From the NCBI GenBank assembly GCA_016206275.1, contig JACQRY010000032.1:1-14062 (forward strand): DNA of 14,062 nucleotides, read 5' to 3'. This document shows positions 1 to 6,595 of the stretch, one piece after another. The position numbers and the translations under genes are program-made. Within the stretch, counting starts at the first letter, position 1. Each line of letters begins with the position of its first letter. Origin of the DNA: Nitrososphaerota archaeon (GTDB lineage: Archaea > Thermoproteota > Nitrososphaeria > Nitrososphaerales > JACQRY01). The notes below the pieces were generated by a model. The model worked only from the letters and a program-made list of their open reading frames with translations. It ran no database searches and had not been told where the DNA came from.

Positions 1-260
1 GACATGACTTGTTGAAGCTTGGTTTTATCTGGCGCTAGTCCTTTGGCTATTAGCCTGTAGACCAGGTCTCTTTCTGTGACTATTCCTTGAGCTTGGCCTT
101 TCCTAGTCACAATTATGCTTCCCACTCCTTTCTGCTGCATAAGCCTTGCGGCGTCCGAGCACTTCGTCTCCTCGTCTAGGCTGAAGACCGCTTCGTTAGC
201 GAAGTCCTCCACTGGTTTCTCCAACATCTCTGCTACTGATTTTTCTACCGAGCTGCTCAT
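1..260 (-). CDS. CBS-domain protein, N-terminal part (cut by window edge)
   Basis: The reverse strand reads from an ATG at 258-260 through 86 residues to the window edge without a stop. Residues about 12-75 form a CBS motif: a leading segment ending in EKPVEDF, then SDAARLMQQKGVGSIIV, then the signature GIVTERDLVYRL. A second CBS motif would be expected beyond the edge, starting near the LQQVM at residues 82-86. CBS pairs bind adenosyl ligands such as AMP, ATP or SAM and regulate attached or partner proteins. Nothing visible says which ligand or partner applies here. The gene is transcribed away from the OCD-like gene at 362, with about 100 bases between the two starts. A GGAAGGA sequence about 6-12 bases before the ATG could be a ribosome binding site. 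The family call is firm; the specific role is unknown. Confidence 0.85.
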   Translation of the reverse strand, partial: MSSSVEKSVAEMLEKPVEDFANEAVFSLDEETKCSDAARLMQQKGVGSIIVTRKGQAQGIVTERDLVYRLIAKGLAPDKTKLQQVM

Positions 261-292
261 TTCTGCGTCCTTCCAGTGGTCGCAATAACTGT

Positions 293-302
293 CGTATTAA
301 GG
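293..302 (-). promoter_or_regulatory. possible TATA box for the CBS-domain gene
   Basis: On the reverse strand the sequence CCTTAATACG lies about 38 bases before the ATG at 260. This would place transcription start about 12 bases upstream of the gene. The match to an archaeal TATA box is only moderate. Confidence 0.3.
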
Positions 303-329
303 AATTCTCATCTTCTTGGAAAGACACTC

Positions 330-335
330 TTATAT
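330..335 (+). promoter_or_regulatory. TATA box of the OCD-like gene
   Basis: TTATAT is centred about 29 bases before the ATG at 362 and there is no Shine-Dalgarno sequence before that ATG. The spacing fits an archaeal promoter producing a leaderless or nearly leaderless transcript. Confidence 0.55.
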
Positions 336-361
336 CCAGTAGAAACTTTTCTTGGCAGAAG

Positions 362-1423
362 ATGACTCTGATCTTAAGCGATCCGGATATCGCCCAGCTC
401 TATAATATGAGTAGCTGTGTAGAAGCATGCGAAGAAGCTTACCGTGAACTTGCGTTTGAAAGGGCGCCTACTTACACTAGAAGAGACTTGATCTTTCCCA
501 CCGAGCAAGCTGACACAGTATACAGGTTTGTCACAATGGAGGGCGGAATACAGAGCATGGGCGTGGTAGCTCAGAGAATTGACTCGGAGAAAGTCGCGTG
601 GAGAAGCGAAGGTGGCGTGTTAAAGCAATTGGAGGTTCCGATTACTCCTAGTGGACATTACGTAGGTATCATCTATCTTTACAGTGTAGAGACAGGTGAG
701 CTTCTGGCGATCATGAATGATGGGGAAATAGGCCGTATGAGAGTTGCCGCCACCTGTGGAGTAGCCGCCAAATACATGGCTCGAGCCGATTCTGAGAATC
801 TAGGCTTGTTCGGCGCTGGTTGGCAGGCAGGCGCCCAGATCCCAGCTATAGCTGCTATTCGAGGCATCAAGAGAGTCAGGGTTTACAGCCCAACTTCCTC
901 TAAGCAACGAGCCTTCTGCGAGCAGATGAGGCAGAAGACAGGTTTGGATGTTGTCCCAGTTGATGAACCTCGAGAAGCTGTTAGAGACACGGATATTGTT
1001 GCTGTTGCAACCAGCTCTAGGCAACCAGTGGTTAAAGGCGATTGGATGGAGAAGGGGCAGCATGCTGGCTGCATAGTTCAAAGCGAGTTAGATGAAGCGG
1101 CTTGGAGACGGGCCGAAATAGCAGTCATAAGTCATCTACAGAAAGGCGAAGTTAGGGCTTCCGGTGACACGGAGAAGTTTTCACCCGTCCACAATCTGCA
1201 ACCATATGAGAATATCAAGGAGAGGATGGGTACGTTACCTAGTCTTTTGAAAGGAGACTTCAAGGGAAGGGAAAACGATCAGCAGATAACGATGTTTGTC
1301 AAGACTACGGGGTTGGGCATAGAATTCGCAGCTACAGCTAAAGCGGTCTACGATGAGGCGATGAAGAAAGGCTTAGGCAGAGAGATTCCGACTGACTGGT
1401 TTACTCAAGTGTCGCACACATAG
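362..1423 (+). CDS. Divergent ornithine cyclodeaminase / mu-crystallin family protein
   Basis: This 353-residue protein has the fold-defining landmarks of the family. There is an N-terminal dimerisation region, then GIIYLYSVETGELLAI (about 102-117), the MNDGEIGRMRVAA segment (118-130), and a Rossmann nucleotide-binding turn GLFGAGWQAGAQ (148-159). Family members are NAD(P)-dependent cyclodeaminases, ketimine or imino-acid reductases, or alanine dehydrogenases. Here the canonical residues seem altered. The usual LGVK motif, whose Lys contacts substrate, appears as MGVV (66-69). The Asp-containing loop after the second half of the fold reads AGCIVQSELDE (235-245) without the usual Gly-Ser-Asp. 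It probably belongs to a poorly characterised subgroup of about 340-350 residues, so I would not call it ornithine cyclodeaminase. The ATG is supported by a TATA box at leaderless distance. It ends 4 bases from the convergent DUF35 gene. Substrate unknown. Confidence 0.85.
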   Translation: MTLILSDPDIAQLYNMSSCVEACEEAYRELAFERAPTYTRRDLIFPTEQADTVYRFVTMEGGIQSMGVVAQRIDSEKVAWRSEGGVLKQLEVPITPSGHYVGIIYLYSVETGELLAIMNDGEIGRMRVAATCGVAAKYMARADSENLGLFGAGWQAGAQIPAIAAIRGIKRVRVYSPTSSKQRAFCEQMRQKTGLDVVPVDEPREAVRDTDIVAVATSSRQPVVKGDWMEKGQHAGCIVQSELDEAAWRRAEIAVISHLQKGEVRASGDTEKFSPVHNLQPYENIKERMGTLPSLLKGDFKGRENDQQITMFVKTTGLGIEFAATAKAVYDEAMKKGLGREIPTDWFTQVSHT

Positions 1424-1427
1424 GTTT

Positions 1428-1814
1428 CTATGCTTTGACGAACTTGTATCCGTAGAAGATCTGTCCTGATGAGCCGTGTTCCTGAATCTTCCTGAACACT
1501 GCTTTAACCTTGTCCCCGATGCTCAAGTTTTCTACGGTCGTGTCAACGATCTGCCCCAGAACCTTGACTCCGTTCTCGAGCTGGACGATGCATAGTAACA
1601 TGGGCTCTTGATCTTCGAAGCCAGCCAAAGTCTCTCTTAGCTCGGTGTAAGTAACTATTTTTCCTGTCCTCGGCATGTCTCTGTCAACCAATTTACGTGA
1701 GCCGCAGCGTCTGCAAACGTGGACAGGTGGAAAGAACTCGGATTTACAGTCTTCGCAGCTTACTCCGATTAGACGGTAATACCTGTCCTTCAGTCGCCAA
1801 TACGATATACTCAA
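1428..1814 (-). CDS. DUF35 zinc-ribbon/OB-fold protein of the thiolase-HMG-CoA synthase complex
   Basis: This 128-residue protein has a rubredoxin-like zinc ribbon with four cysteines (C20, C23, C34, C37; pattern CEDC...CRRC). An OB-fold part follows at about 45-125. In archaea DUF35 proteins bridge acetoacetyl-CoA thiolase and HMG-CoA synthase. The structure from Methanothermococcus shows a shared CoA site that passes acetoacetyl-CoA between the two enzymes. The gene order here (HMG-CoA synthase, thiolase, DUF35) supports the same role. The start is TTG at 1812-1814, six bases after the thiolase stop. No ATG or GTG is available nearby, and a GAGGAA sequence 10 bases upstream supports it. It is the last gene of the minus-strand operon and nearly touches the convergent OCD-like gene. 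Confidence in the family and role is high. Confidence 0.92.
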   Translation of the reverse strand: MSISYWRLKDRYYRLIGVSCEDCKSEFFPPVHVCRRCGSRKLVDRDMPRTGKIVTYTELRETLAGFEDQEPMLLCIVQLENGVKVLGQIVDTTVENLSIGDKVKAVFRKIQEHGSSGQIFYGYKFVKA

Positions 1815-1820
1815 CGCGTG

Positions 1821-2975
1821 TCAGTTCCTCTTGAGTACATGAACCACGGCTGTGGTGTCGACTCCGCCAATGTTCTGGGCCAATCCTACTGAGACGTCTT
1901 TTGCCTGGTTTTCCCCTGCTTTACCGGTAAGCTGAAGATAGGTCTCAGCAATTTGGTATATTCCTGTAGCGCCAACAGGATGGCCACGCCCTTTCAAACC
2001 TCCGAAGCAGTTCGTTGCCAAACCACCGTCACAATCATACTTACCTTCCCTCGCATCCCTAGCTCCTTGACCCCTCTTACTCAACCCCAAGGCTTCCACG
2101 CTTAAAGATGCCACTGCAGAGAAAGCATCATGCACTTCCAAATAATCCACATCACTTATGCTTAATCCTGATGACTTCAACGCTTTGTGGGCCGCAAGCT
2201 TTGTCGCAGCGAAATCCAACATATCATCCCTCTCATAAAAAGAGAAACGGTTAGTAGCCGACTCAGCTGAAGCTATCTCCACCAGAGGACCATTCACATC
2301 CCCGGCGACATCCTCGCTAACCAAGAGCATGGCTGCTGCGCCATCACCAACAGGCGCGCAGTCAAGCAGCCTCAAAGGATCAGAGATTATCATCGATCTA
2401 GCAACATCCTCATACGAAATCTCCTTTCTGAACTGCGCATGGGGAGCATGCACCGCGTTCCGATGCGCGATCACTGGAAAAGCTGACAAATCGGCTCTTG
2501 TTACATCGAACTCATACATGTAGAGCCTAGCCAGCATAGCGTTAAGAGAAACGAAACTGGCACCGAAGAACTGGGTGTACTCCGCACTCTCCGCGGTGCA
2601 TAGGGCTTGAGAAATTTCCCCAGGGTCCAAGTCTCTCATCTTCTCAACCCCTAGCACAAGAGCAGAATCAATCTGTCCAGATCTGATCATGTTGAAGGCG
2701 GTTAGAGAAGCCATGCCTCCTGAGGCGCAGGCAGCCTCCACCTTGAACGCGGGAAGCCCCGTCAGCCCTAAGCCGTTTGCCACCAGCGCTCCAAGATGCT
2801 CCTGCCTCGATGAGAGCCCTGAAAACATGTTTCCTACTACTAGTTGCTCAGGCTTGATCTTAGCAGCCCCGGCAAGAGCTTTGAAGCCTGACTCTACAGC
2901 CAAGTCGAGAATCGATTTGTTCCAATGGTCGCCAACCGTGGTGTAGCCTACCGAAGCAACGTACACTCGTCGCAT
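1821..2975 (-). CDS. Archaeal acetoacetyl-CoA thiolase (acetyl-CoA C-acetyltransferase)
   Basis: This 384-residue thiolase of the archaeal/SCP2-like type condenses two acetyl-CoA to acetoacetyl-CoA, the first mevalonate step. Visible catalytic features are the nucleophilic Cys83 in VEAACASGGMA, His282 in EVHDAFSAVA, and His332 in GGLKGRGHPVGATG. The C-terminal CxG cysteine of classical thiolases is absent; the segment reads AQNIGGVDTTAVVHVL. This is normal for archaeal members of this group and favours the thiolase that works inside the HMG-CoA synthase complex. The ATG at 2973-2975 is preceded by AAAGGTGA, which overlaps the HMG-CoA synthase stop codon, so translation is probably coupled. 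The gap to HMG-CoA synthase is 18 bases and to DUF35 6 bases. Beta-oxidation paralogues share the fold, but the operon context makes the mevalonate role strong. Confidence 0.93.
   Translation of the reverse strand: MRRVYVASVGYTTVGDHWNKSILDLAVESGFKALAGAAKIKPEQLVVGNMFSGLSSRQEHLGALVANGLGLTGLPAFKVEAACASGGMASLTAFNMIRSGQIDSALVLGVEKMRDLDPGEISQALCTAESAEYTQFFGASFVSLNAMLARLYMYEFDVTRADLSAFPVIAHRNAVHAPHAQFRKEISYEDVARSMIISDPLRLLDCAPVGDGAAAMLLVSEDVAGDVNGPLVEIASAESATNRFSFYERDDMLDFAATKLAAHKALKSSGLSISDVDYLEVHDAFSAVASLSVEALGLSKRGQGARDAREGKYDCDGGLATNCFGGLKGRGHPVGATGIYQIAETYLQLTGKAGENQAKDVSVGLAQNIGGVDTTAVVHVLKRN
1825..1830 (-). promoter_or_regulatory. Ribosome binding site deciding the TTG start of the DUF35 gene
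   Basis: GAGGAA on the reverse strand lies 10 bases before the TTG at 1814 and overlaps the end of the thiolase gene. It is the reason for choosing this TTG over later in-frame codons, which would remove the zinc ribbon. Confidence 0.45.
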
Positions 2976-2987
2976 TTTCTTGTTTAG

Positions 2988-2993
2988 TCACCT
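2988..2993 (-). promoter_or_regulatory. Ribosome binding site of the thiolase gene
   Basis: AGGTGA on the reverse strand complements the end of archaeal 16S rRNA and lies 12 bases before the thiolase ATG. It immediately follows the TAA of HMG-CoA synthase, consistent with coupled translation. Confidence 0.6.
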
Positions 2994-4028
2994 TTACTTC
3001 GTGAATTTTCCCCTGAACTTGGCGTAGGTGGCATAATCAATCTTAGTGTTCTTGGAAATAAGGTCAGCTACTTTAACGGCCTTCTTCCGCTTCTTTTCGA
3101 TTGCATCAGTTACCCTAAGGGCGAAGGCATCGCTTCCAGCACCTGAGCCGAAGGACGCGATCATCACCCTGTCGCCCGGCTTGGCTTCGTCAAGGACAGC
3201 GGCAAGCCCCATAGGTGAACTGGCAGAATATGTATTGCCAATCATGGGGTTCAGCAGGCCCGTCTTGATCTGTTCAGCTTTGAAGCCTAACCTATGGGCT
3301 ACTTCAACGGGAAACCTGGGGTTGGGTTGATGAAACACCGCGTATGTAAAGTCACTCGCCTTTAGACCGTAGGCTTCAAAGAGCTGTTTTACTGATGTTT
3401 CAACATGATGGAAGTAAGCTGGTTCACCGGTGAAACGGGACAGGTGTCTAGGATACTTCTCGTTCTGTCTCCGCCAAAAGTCACCTGTATCAGTAACGTA
3501 TGAGACTCCTGCCTCCACGGTGGCCAGGGTTTCGGGACTGCTTCTTGAGAGGACATAGGCCGCAGCACCCGAGCCTGTAGTAAATTCCAAGTCGTCGCCA
3601 GGTCTACCCTGAGCTGTGTCTACACCAATGGCTAATCCGTTTTGTATCATCCCTGATCCCACCAGTCCTCTGATTACTTGTATAGCTTCAGTGGCGGCCT
3701 TGCAGGCGAACTCCATGTCTGAGGCTAGAACAAAGTGTTGACCCAAAGCTTGGGCTACGATGGTGCTGGTGGGCTTGACGGCGTAAGGCTTTGATTCGGT
3801 TCCCACAAAGATGGCGCCTAATCGGGATACTTCCGCCATGTCCATTGCTCGTCTTGCGGCTTCAACAGCCATTGTAGAGGAGTCTTCGTCGATAGATGCC
3901 ACGGCCTTCTCCTTGTTGGGTCCTGCGCCGCCGCCCTTCCAGACTCTCGCGATCTCCGTTGTAGGCAGACGGTATAACGGTAAATAGACGCCGTAGCCTG
4001 CTATGCCTACGTCGTAATGAGTCTTCAA
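2994..4028 (-). CDS. Hydroxymethylglutaryl-CoA synthase (archaeal type)
   Basis: This 344-residue enzyme condenses acetyl-CoA with acetoacetyl-CoA to HMG-CoA, the committed carbon entry to mevalonate and archaeal lipids. The catalytic triad is recognisable: Glu78 in GTESKP, Cys109 in DMEFACKAA, and His233 in FHQPNPRFP. These positions closely match those of characterised HMG-CoA synthases. The N-terminus has the family's GIAGYGVYLPLYRL pattern, and GSGAGSDAF near residue 311 is the usual C-terminal glycine-rich segment. The start is TTG at 4026-4028; the protein begins just before the conserved first strand, so little else is possible. It is the first of three genes for the channelled thiolase/synthase/DUF35 complex. 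rpoP lies 80 bases upstream on the same strand and might be cotranscribed. Confidence 0.95.
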   Translation of the reverse strand: MKTHYDVGIAGYGVYLPLYRLPTTEIARVWKGGGAGPNKEKAVASIDEDSSTMAVEAARRAMDMAEVSRLGAIFVGTESKPYAVKPTSTIVAQALGQHFVLASDMEFACKAATEAIQVIRGLVGSGMIQNGLAIGVDTAQGRPGDDLEFTTGSGAAAYVLSRSSPETLATVEAGVSYVTDTGDFWRRQNEKYPRHLSRFTGEPAYFHHVETSVKQLFEAYGLKASDFTYAVFHQPNPRFPVEVAHRLGFKAEQIKTGLLNPMIGNTYSASSPMGLAAVLDEAKPGDRVMIASFGSGAGSDAFALRVTDAIEKKRKKAVKVADLISKNTKIDYATYAKFRGKFTK

Positions 4029-4058
4029 CCTGAATCTCAGCTTCCGTAGATAGCGGCA

Positions 4059-4065
4059 ATTAAAC
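4059..4065 (-). promoter_or_regulatory. possible TATA box for HMG-CoA synthase operon
   Basis: GTTTAAT on the reverse strand lies in the gap between rpoP and HMG-CoA synthase, about 34 bases before the TTG start. It could give the operon its own promoter with a leader of a few bases. The match is moderate. Confidence 0.33.
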
Positions 4066-4108
4066 TATTTGGCGAAAGACCATTTTCTTATTCGACATTA
4101 GGCGAATA

Positions 4109-4279
4109 TCAAACTGCTTTTAGCTGCTTGACCACCGGTGGCCTAGTCTTTTTTAGAACTCTGTATCCGCAGATGCATTTGATTTCGGGCAACTTGGCTA
4201 GCTCATCGGCGTTGACTTTGGTTCCACATCGTACGCATTCATAGACGACCCCAGCAAGGCTTTCTGTCTTCTCACTCAA
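4109..4279 (-). CDS. rpoP: DNA-directed RNA polymerase subunit P (Rpb12 homologue)
   Basis: A 56-residue reading frame starts at TTG 4277-4279. It carries the RpoP pattern: YECVRCGTKV (13-22), an acidic/hydrophobic spacer, then PEIKCICGYRVLKKTRPP (31-48), and a basic tail ending KQLKAV. RpoP is a small zinc-binding structural subunit of the archaeal RNA polymerase, near the RpoD/RpoL platform. The first knuckle is C15-x2-C18. The second reads C35-x-C37 instead of the usual CxxC, one residue short with the frame kept. The tail RPPVVKQLKAV matches the typical RPKVVKxVKAI ending well, so the identification is strong despite the short length. No Shine-Dalgarno precedes the TTG; a TATA-like sequence about 32 bases upstream suggests a leaderless or nearly leaderless transcript. 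It is transcribed toward the HMG-CoA synthase operon. Confidence 0.88.
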   Translation of the reverse strand: MSEKTESLAGVVYECVRCGTKVNADELAKLPEIKCICGYRVLKKTRPPVVKQLKAV

Positions 4280-4306
4280 ATGATTATCAGGTAAACGGGG
4301 ATAGGA

Positions 4307-4316
4307 TAAGTATTTG
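4307..4316 (-). promoter_or_regulatory. possible TATA box of rpoP
   Basis: AAATACTTAT on the reverse strand is centred about 32 bases before the rpoP TTG. It lies in the 179-base divergent region shared with the MLE-like gene. Confidence 0.4.
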
Positions 4317-4427
4317 AGTTTTATCTAAAGAGGTTTTACGATTGCCAGTGGCATAGGATTTGGCTCTATTGTGGAGCTGTTTGACCTCCTAACAATAAGA
4401 TCTTGAGTTTCTGTGAAAAAGCTTCTC

Positions 4428-4435
4428 TTAAATAA
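4428..4435 (+). promoter_or_regulatory. TATA box of the MLE-like gene
   Basis: TTAAATAA is centred about 28 bases before the ATG at 4459 and no ribosome binding site is visible, so a leaderless transcript is likely. The rest of the 4280-4458 region shows no gene or RNA that I recognise. Confidence 0.5.
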
Positions 4436-4458
4436 TCGGCTGAAGACGATTCTATGAA

Positions 4459-5559
4459 ATGCGAATAGCGAAGATCGACATCTTTGAAGTAGATCTCCCG
4501 TTTAGAGACGACTTTGTAAGCAGAATGAACGTGACTAGCGCCAAAAACGTTGTAGTGAAAGTGGTTTCTGATGATGGGCTCGTCGGCTATGGGAGCGCAA
4601 CCCCGGTTCCACGTTATCTGGGGGCTACTCAAGGCACGTTGAAGGAAGCGCTGCGTTTTCTCGGTGAGACCGTGCTCGGACAGAATCCGTTCGACTTGGA
4701 GAAGATACATTACATGATGGATAGAGCGTTGGCGTTCAACACTGCTCCGAAGGCTGCTATAGACATGGCTGTATACGATCTGCTGGGTAAGGCGGTTGAG
4801 GCTCCTGTTAACAGTATGTTGGGGGGATTGTTCAGGAACGAGTTCTACACAGATTTCAATCTTGGGATGAAGTATATCGACAAGCCTGAGGAGATGGCTA
4901 GGATGGCTGCTAAGGCGGTGCAGGAAGGGTTCCGAGCCTTCGAGGTGAAAGTAGCTACGGGCTTGAAGAACGATATCAGTAGAGTCATGGCTATCAGGGA
5001 GGCAGTAGGTGATGACGTTATTCTTGTCGCAGACGCCAATAGAGCTTGGAACGTTAAGGAAGCTATCGAATCCATAAGGGCTCTGCAAGTGTTTCGCAAC
5101 ATCATCTTCGAGGAGCCTGTGGGCGGAGTAGAGGCTTTTAGAGAAGTCAGAGAGGCTGTTGACGCTCCTATCTGCGCTGACGAAACATGCCACACAGTAG
5201 AGGATGCTGAGAAACTGATCAGAACGAGGGCTGCAGACATCCTGTGCATAAAACTGATGAAGTGTGGAGGTTTGTTGAAAGCTAAGAAGATAGCAACAGC
5301 AGCAGAGTCAGCGGGAATTGTTTGCAGAGTTGACGGCGTCCCCGGTGAATCTAAGCTCTCGAATACTGCGTCAACCCACCTGGCTCTAAGCCTGCCCAAT
5401 CTGATGCTGTCAGGCTCAGGAGTCGCTCAACACCACTACACACTTAGAAGCGACATAGGTGAAGGCGGCCTAATACTCGATAGAGGAGCAGCCAGGATCA
5501 CTGACGCACCAGGATTGGGCTTCAGCGTCAACGACTCCATGCTCAAAGGTTCGACGTAG
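4459..5559 (+). CDS. Enolase-superfamily enzyme, mandelate racemase / muconate lactonizing type
   Basis: This 366-residue protein has the two-domain plan of the superfamily: an alpha+beta capping domain (1-125) and a modified TIM barrel. Metal ligands are visible as Asp192 in ADANRAW, Glu218 in IFEEP, and Asp241 in CADET. The base Lys265 lies in CIKLMKCGG, typical of the MLE subgroup. The other catalytic site, normally KxK on barrel strand 2, reads EVK (162-164). Lys164, the usual base, is kept, and the first Lys is replaced by Glu. MLE-subgroup enzymes include cycloisomerases, dipeptide epimerases, N-acylamino-acid racemases and o-succinylbenzoate synthase. No C-terminal DxD of dipeptide epimerases is evident, so the substrate is open. 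The ATG is supported by the TATA spacing. Its last 17 bases overlap the end of the convergent methyltransferase gene. Confidence 0.88.
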   Translation: MRIAKIDIFEVDLPFRDDFVSRMNVTSAKNVVVKVVSDDGLVGYGSATPVPRYLGATQGTLKEALRFLGETVLGQNPFDLEKIHYMMDRALAFNTAPKAAIDMAVYDLLGKAVEAPVNSMLGGLFRNEFYTDFNLGMKYIDKPEEMARMAAKAVQEGFRAFEVKVATGLKNDISRVMAIREAVGDDVILVADANRAWNVKEAIESIRALQVFRNIIFEEPVGGVEAFREVREAVDAPICADETCHTVEDAEKLIRTRAADILCIKLMKCGGLLKAKKIATAAESAGIVCRVDGVPGESKLSNTASTHLALSLPNLMLSGSGVAQHHYTLRSDIGEGGLILDRGAARITDAPGLGFSVNDSMLKGST

Positions 5560-6430
5560 AGCCTGAAAATTGACGAATCCTCTGTCTAGCCTTCTCCACA
5601 TAGCTACCGTCAACATCTAGTCCTATGAAGTGTCTACCTGTCTTGAGGGCAGCTACGCACGTAGAACCTAAACCGGAGAACGGGTCAAGAACCACTTCCC
5701 CTCTAAACGTGTATAGCTGGATGCATCGGTAAGGCAGTTCGACGGGGAAAGGAGCTGGATGACCCACTCTCCGAGCAGATTCTGGGGAAAACGTCCAAAC
5801 GCTCTTGGTGTACTCGAGGAACTCTTCACGTGTTATTGTTGACTCTCTATCTTTTTGCTCTCTGGAGAACTTGTGTTTAGAGAAGACCAGTATGTATTCA
5901 TGGGTGTCCCTTAAGGTTGGATTTGAGGGCGAGCGCCAGCTCCCCCAAGCTGTCGATGCTCCTGCTCCAGCGTCCTTATTCCAGATAATTTCTCCCCGCA
6001 TAAGAAAACCCACATCCATCATGGCATCTATCACAAACTTGTGATAGGGAATGTAGGGCTTCCTGCCGACATTGGCGATGTTGACGCAGGCTCTTCCTCC
6101 AGAGACCAGCACGCGATGTGTCTCAGTGAAGACCTGTCTCAACAGCTTCAAATATTGGATCATATTTAGATCTTCGTCATAGTCTTTCCCCACATTGTAT
6201 GGTGGAGAGGTAACCAGGAGATGAACACTTGAATCGGGAATGTTACTCATATCGCATGCATCTTGACACAACACCTTGTCAAGTAGTCCAAATGGAATTT
6301 GATTCTCTACTTCCAGATGCTTCTGGCGCAGGTCGGCGCCACGATATAGGCGCCTATTGTAGAAGATGGAGGAATCATGACTTTCGCGTTTAGATGAGCC
6401 GAAGCTACTGGTCTTGGTGCCTTTTTTCAA
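5543..6430 (-). CDS. DNA methyltransferase, N4-cytosine/N6-adenine class, orphan
   Basis: This 295-residue protein has motif IV TSPPYN (74-79) in the N-terminal half and the SAM-binding motif I DPFSGLGST (249-257) near the C-terminus, the order of beta-class amino-methyltransferases. A family-typical AWGSWRSPSNP (161-171) and a HEYILVFSKHK segment (177-187) lie between, and GHPAPFPVELP (223-233) precedes motif I. SPPY occurs in m4C and some m6A enzymes, so the modified base is not settled. No restriction endonuclease or specificity subunit is nearby, which makes it an orphan in this window. The start is TTG at 6428-6430, giving an N-terminal extension of about 45 residues before the core. This start is uncertain, and the true one could be further in. 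A possible TATA (TTTTATGA) lies at 6467-6474. Confidence 0.9.
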   Translation of the reverse strand: MKKGTKTSSFGSSKRESHDSSIFYNRRLYRGADLRQKHLEVENQIPFGLLDKVLCQDACDMSNIPDSSVHLLVTSPPYNVGKDYDEDLNMIQYLKLLRQVFTETHRVLVSGGRACVNIANVGRKPYIPYHKFVIDAMMDVGFLMRGEIIWNKDAGAGASTAWGSWRSPSNPTLRDTHEYILVFSKHKFSREQKDRESTITREEFLEYTKSVWTFSPESARRVGHPAPFPVELPYRCIQLYTFRGEVVLDPFSGLGSTCVAALKTGRHFIGLDVDGSYVEKARQRIRQFSGSTSNL

Positions 6431-6466
6431 GATGTATCAGACTCGTTGTGCAGATCGTTGGAGGCT

Positions 6467-6474
6467 TCATAAAA
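6467..6474 (-). promoter_or_regulatory. possible TATA box of the methyltransferase gene
   Basis: TTTTATGA on the reverse strand lies about 40 bases before the TTG start, which would leave a leader of about 15 bases. It is in a 165-base gap that otherwise holds only the promoter of the creatininase-like gene. Confidence 0.33.
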
Positions 6475-6562
6475 GTCTACGAGGTAGGATCGAAGCTATT
6501 CCTCTAATCTTACGCAAACCTTCTGAAAACGTTATGTAAAGATCTGGTTCTCGTGGGAAGGC

Positions 6563-6569
6563 TTTTTAT
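6563..6569 (+). promoter_or_regulatory. TATA box of the creatininase-family gene
   Basis: TTTTTAT, preceded by GGC, is centred about 30 bases before the TTG at 6596. It is a good archaeal TATA match at leaderless distance and supports the TTG start. Confidence 0.55.
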
Positions 6570-6595
6570 CTTGCAGCATCGGTTGTGGGTCCACC

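Noticed and set aside
4366..5193. A 275-codon open frame on the minus strand opposite the MLE-like gene
   Set aside because: It is antisense to a well-supported enolase-superfamily gene with all metal ligands, shows no recognisable domain and overlaps that gene's promoter. It is a shadow frame.
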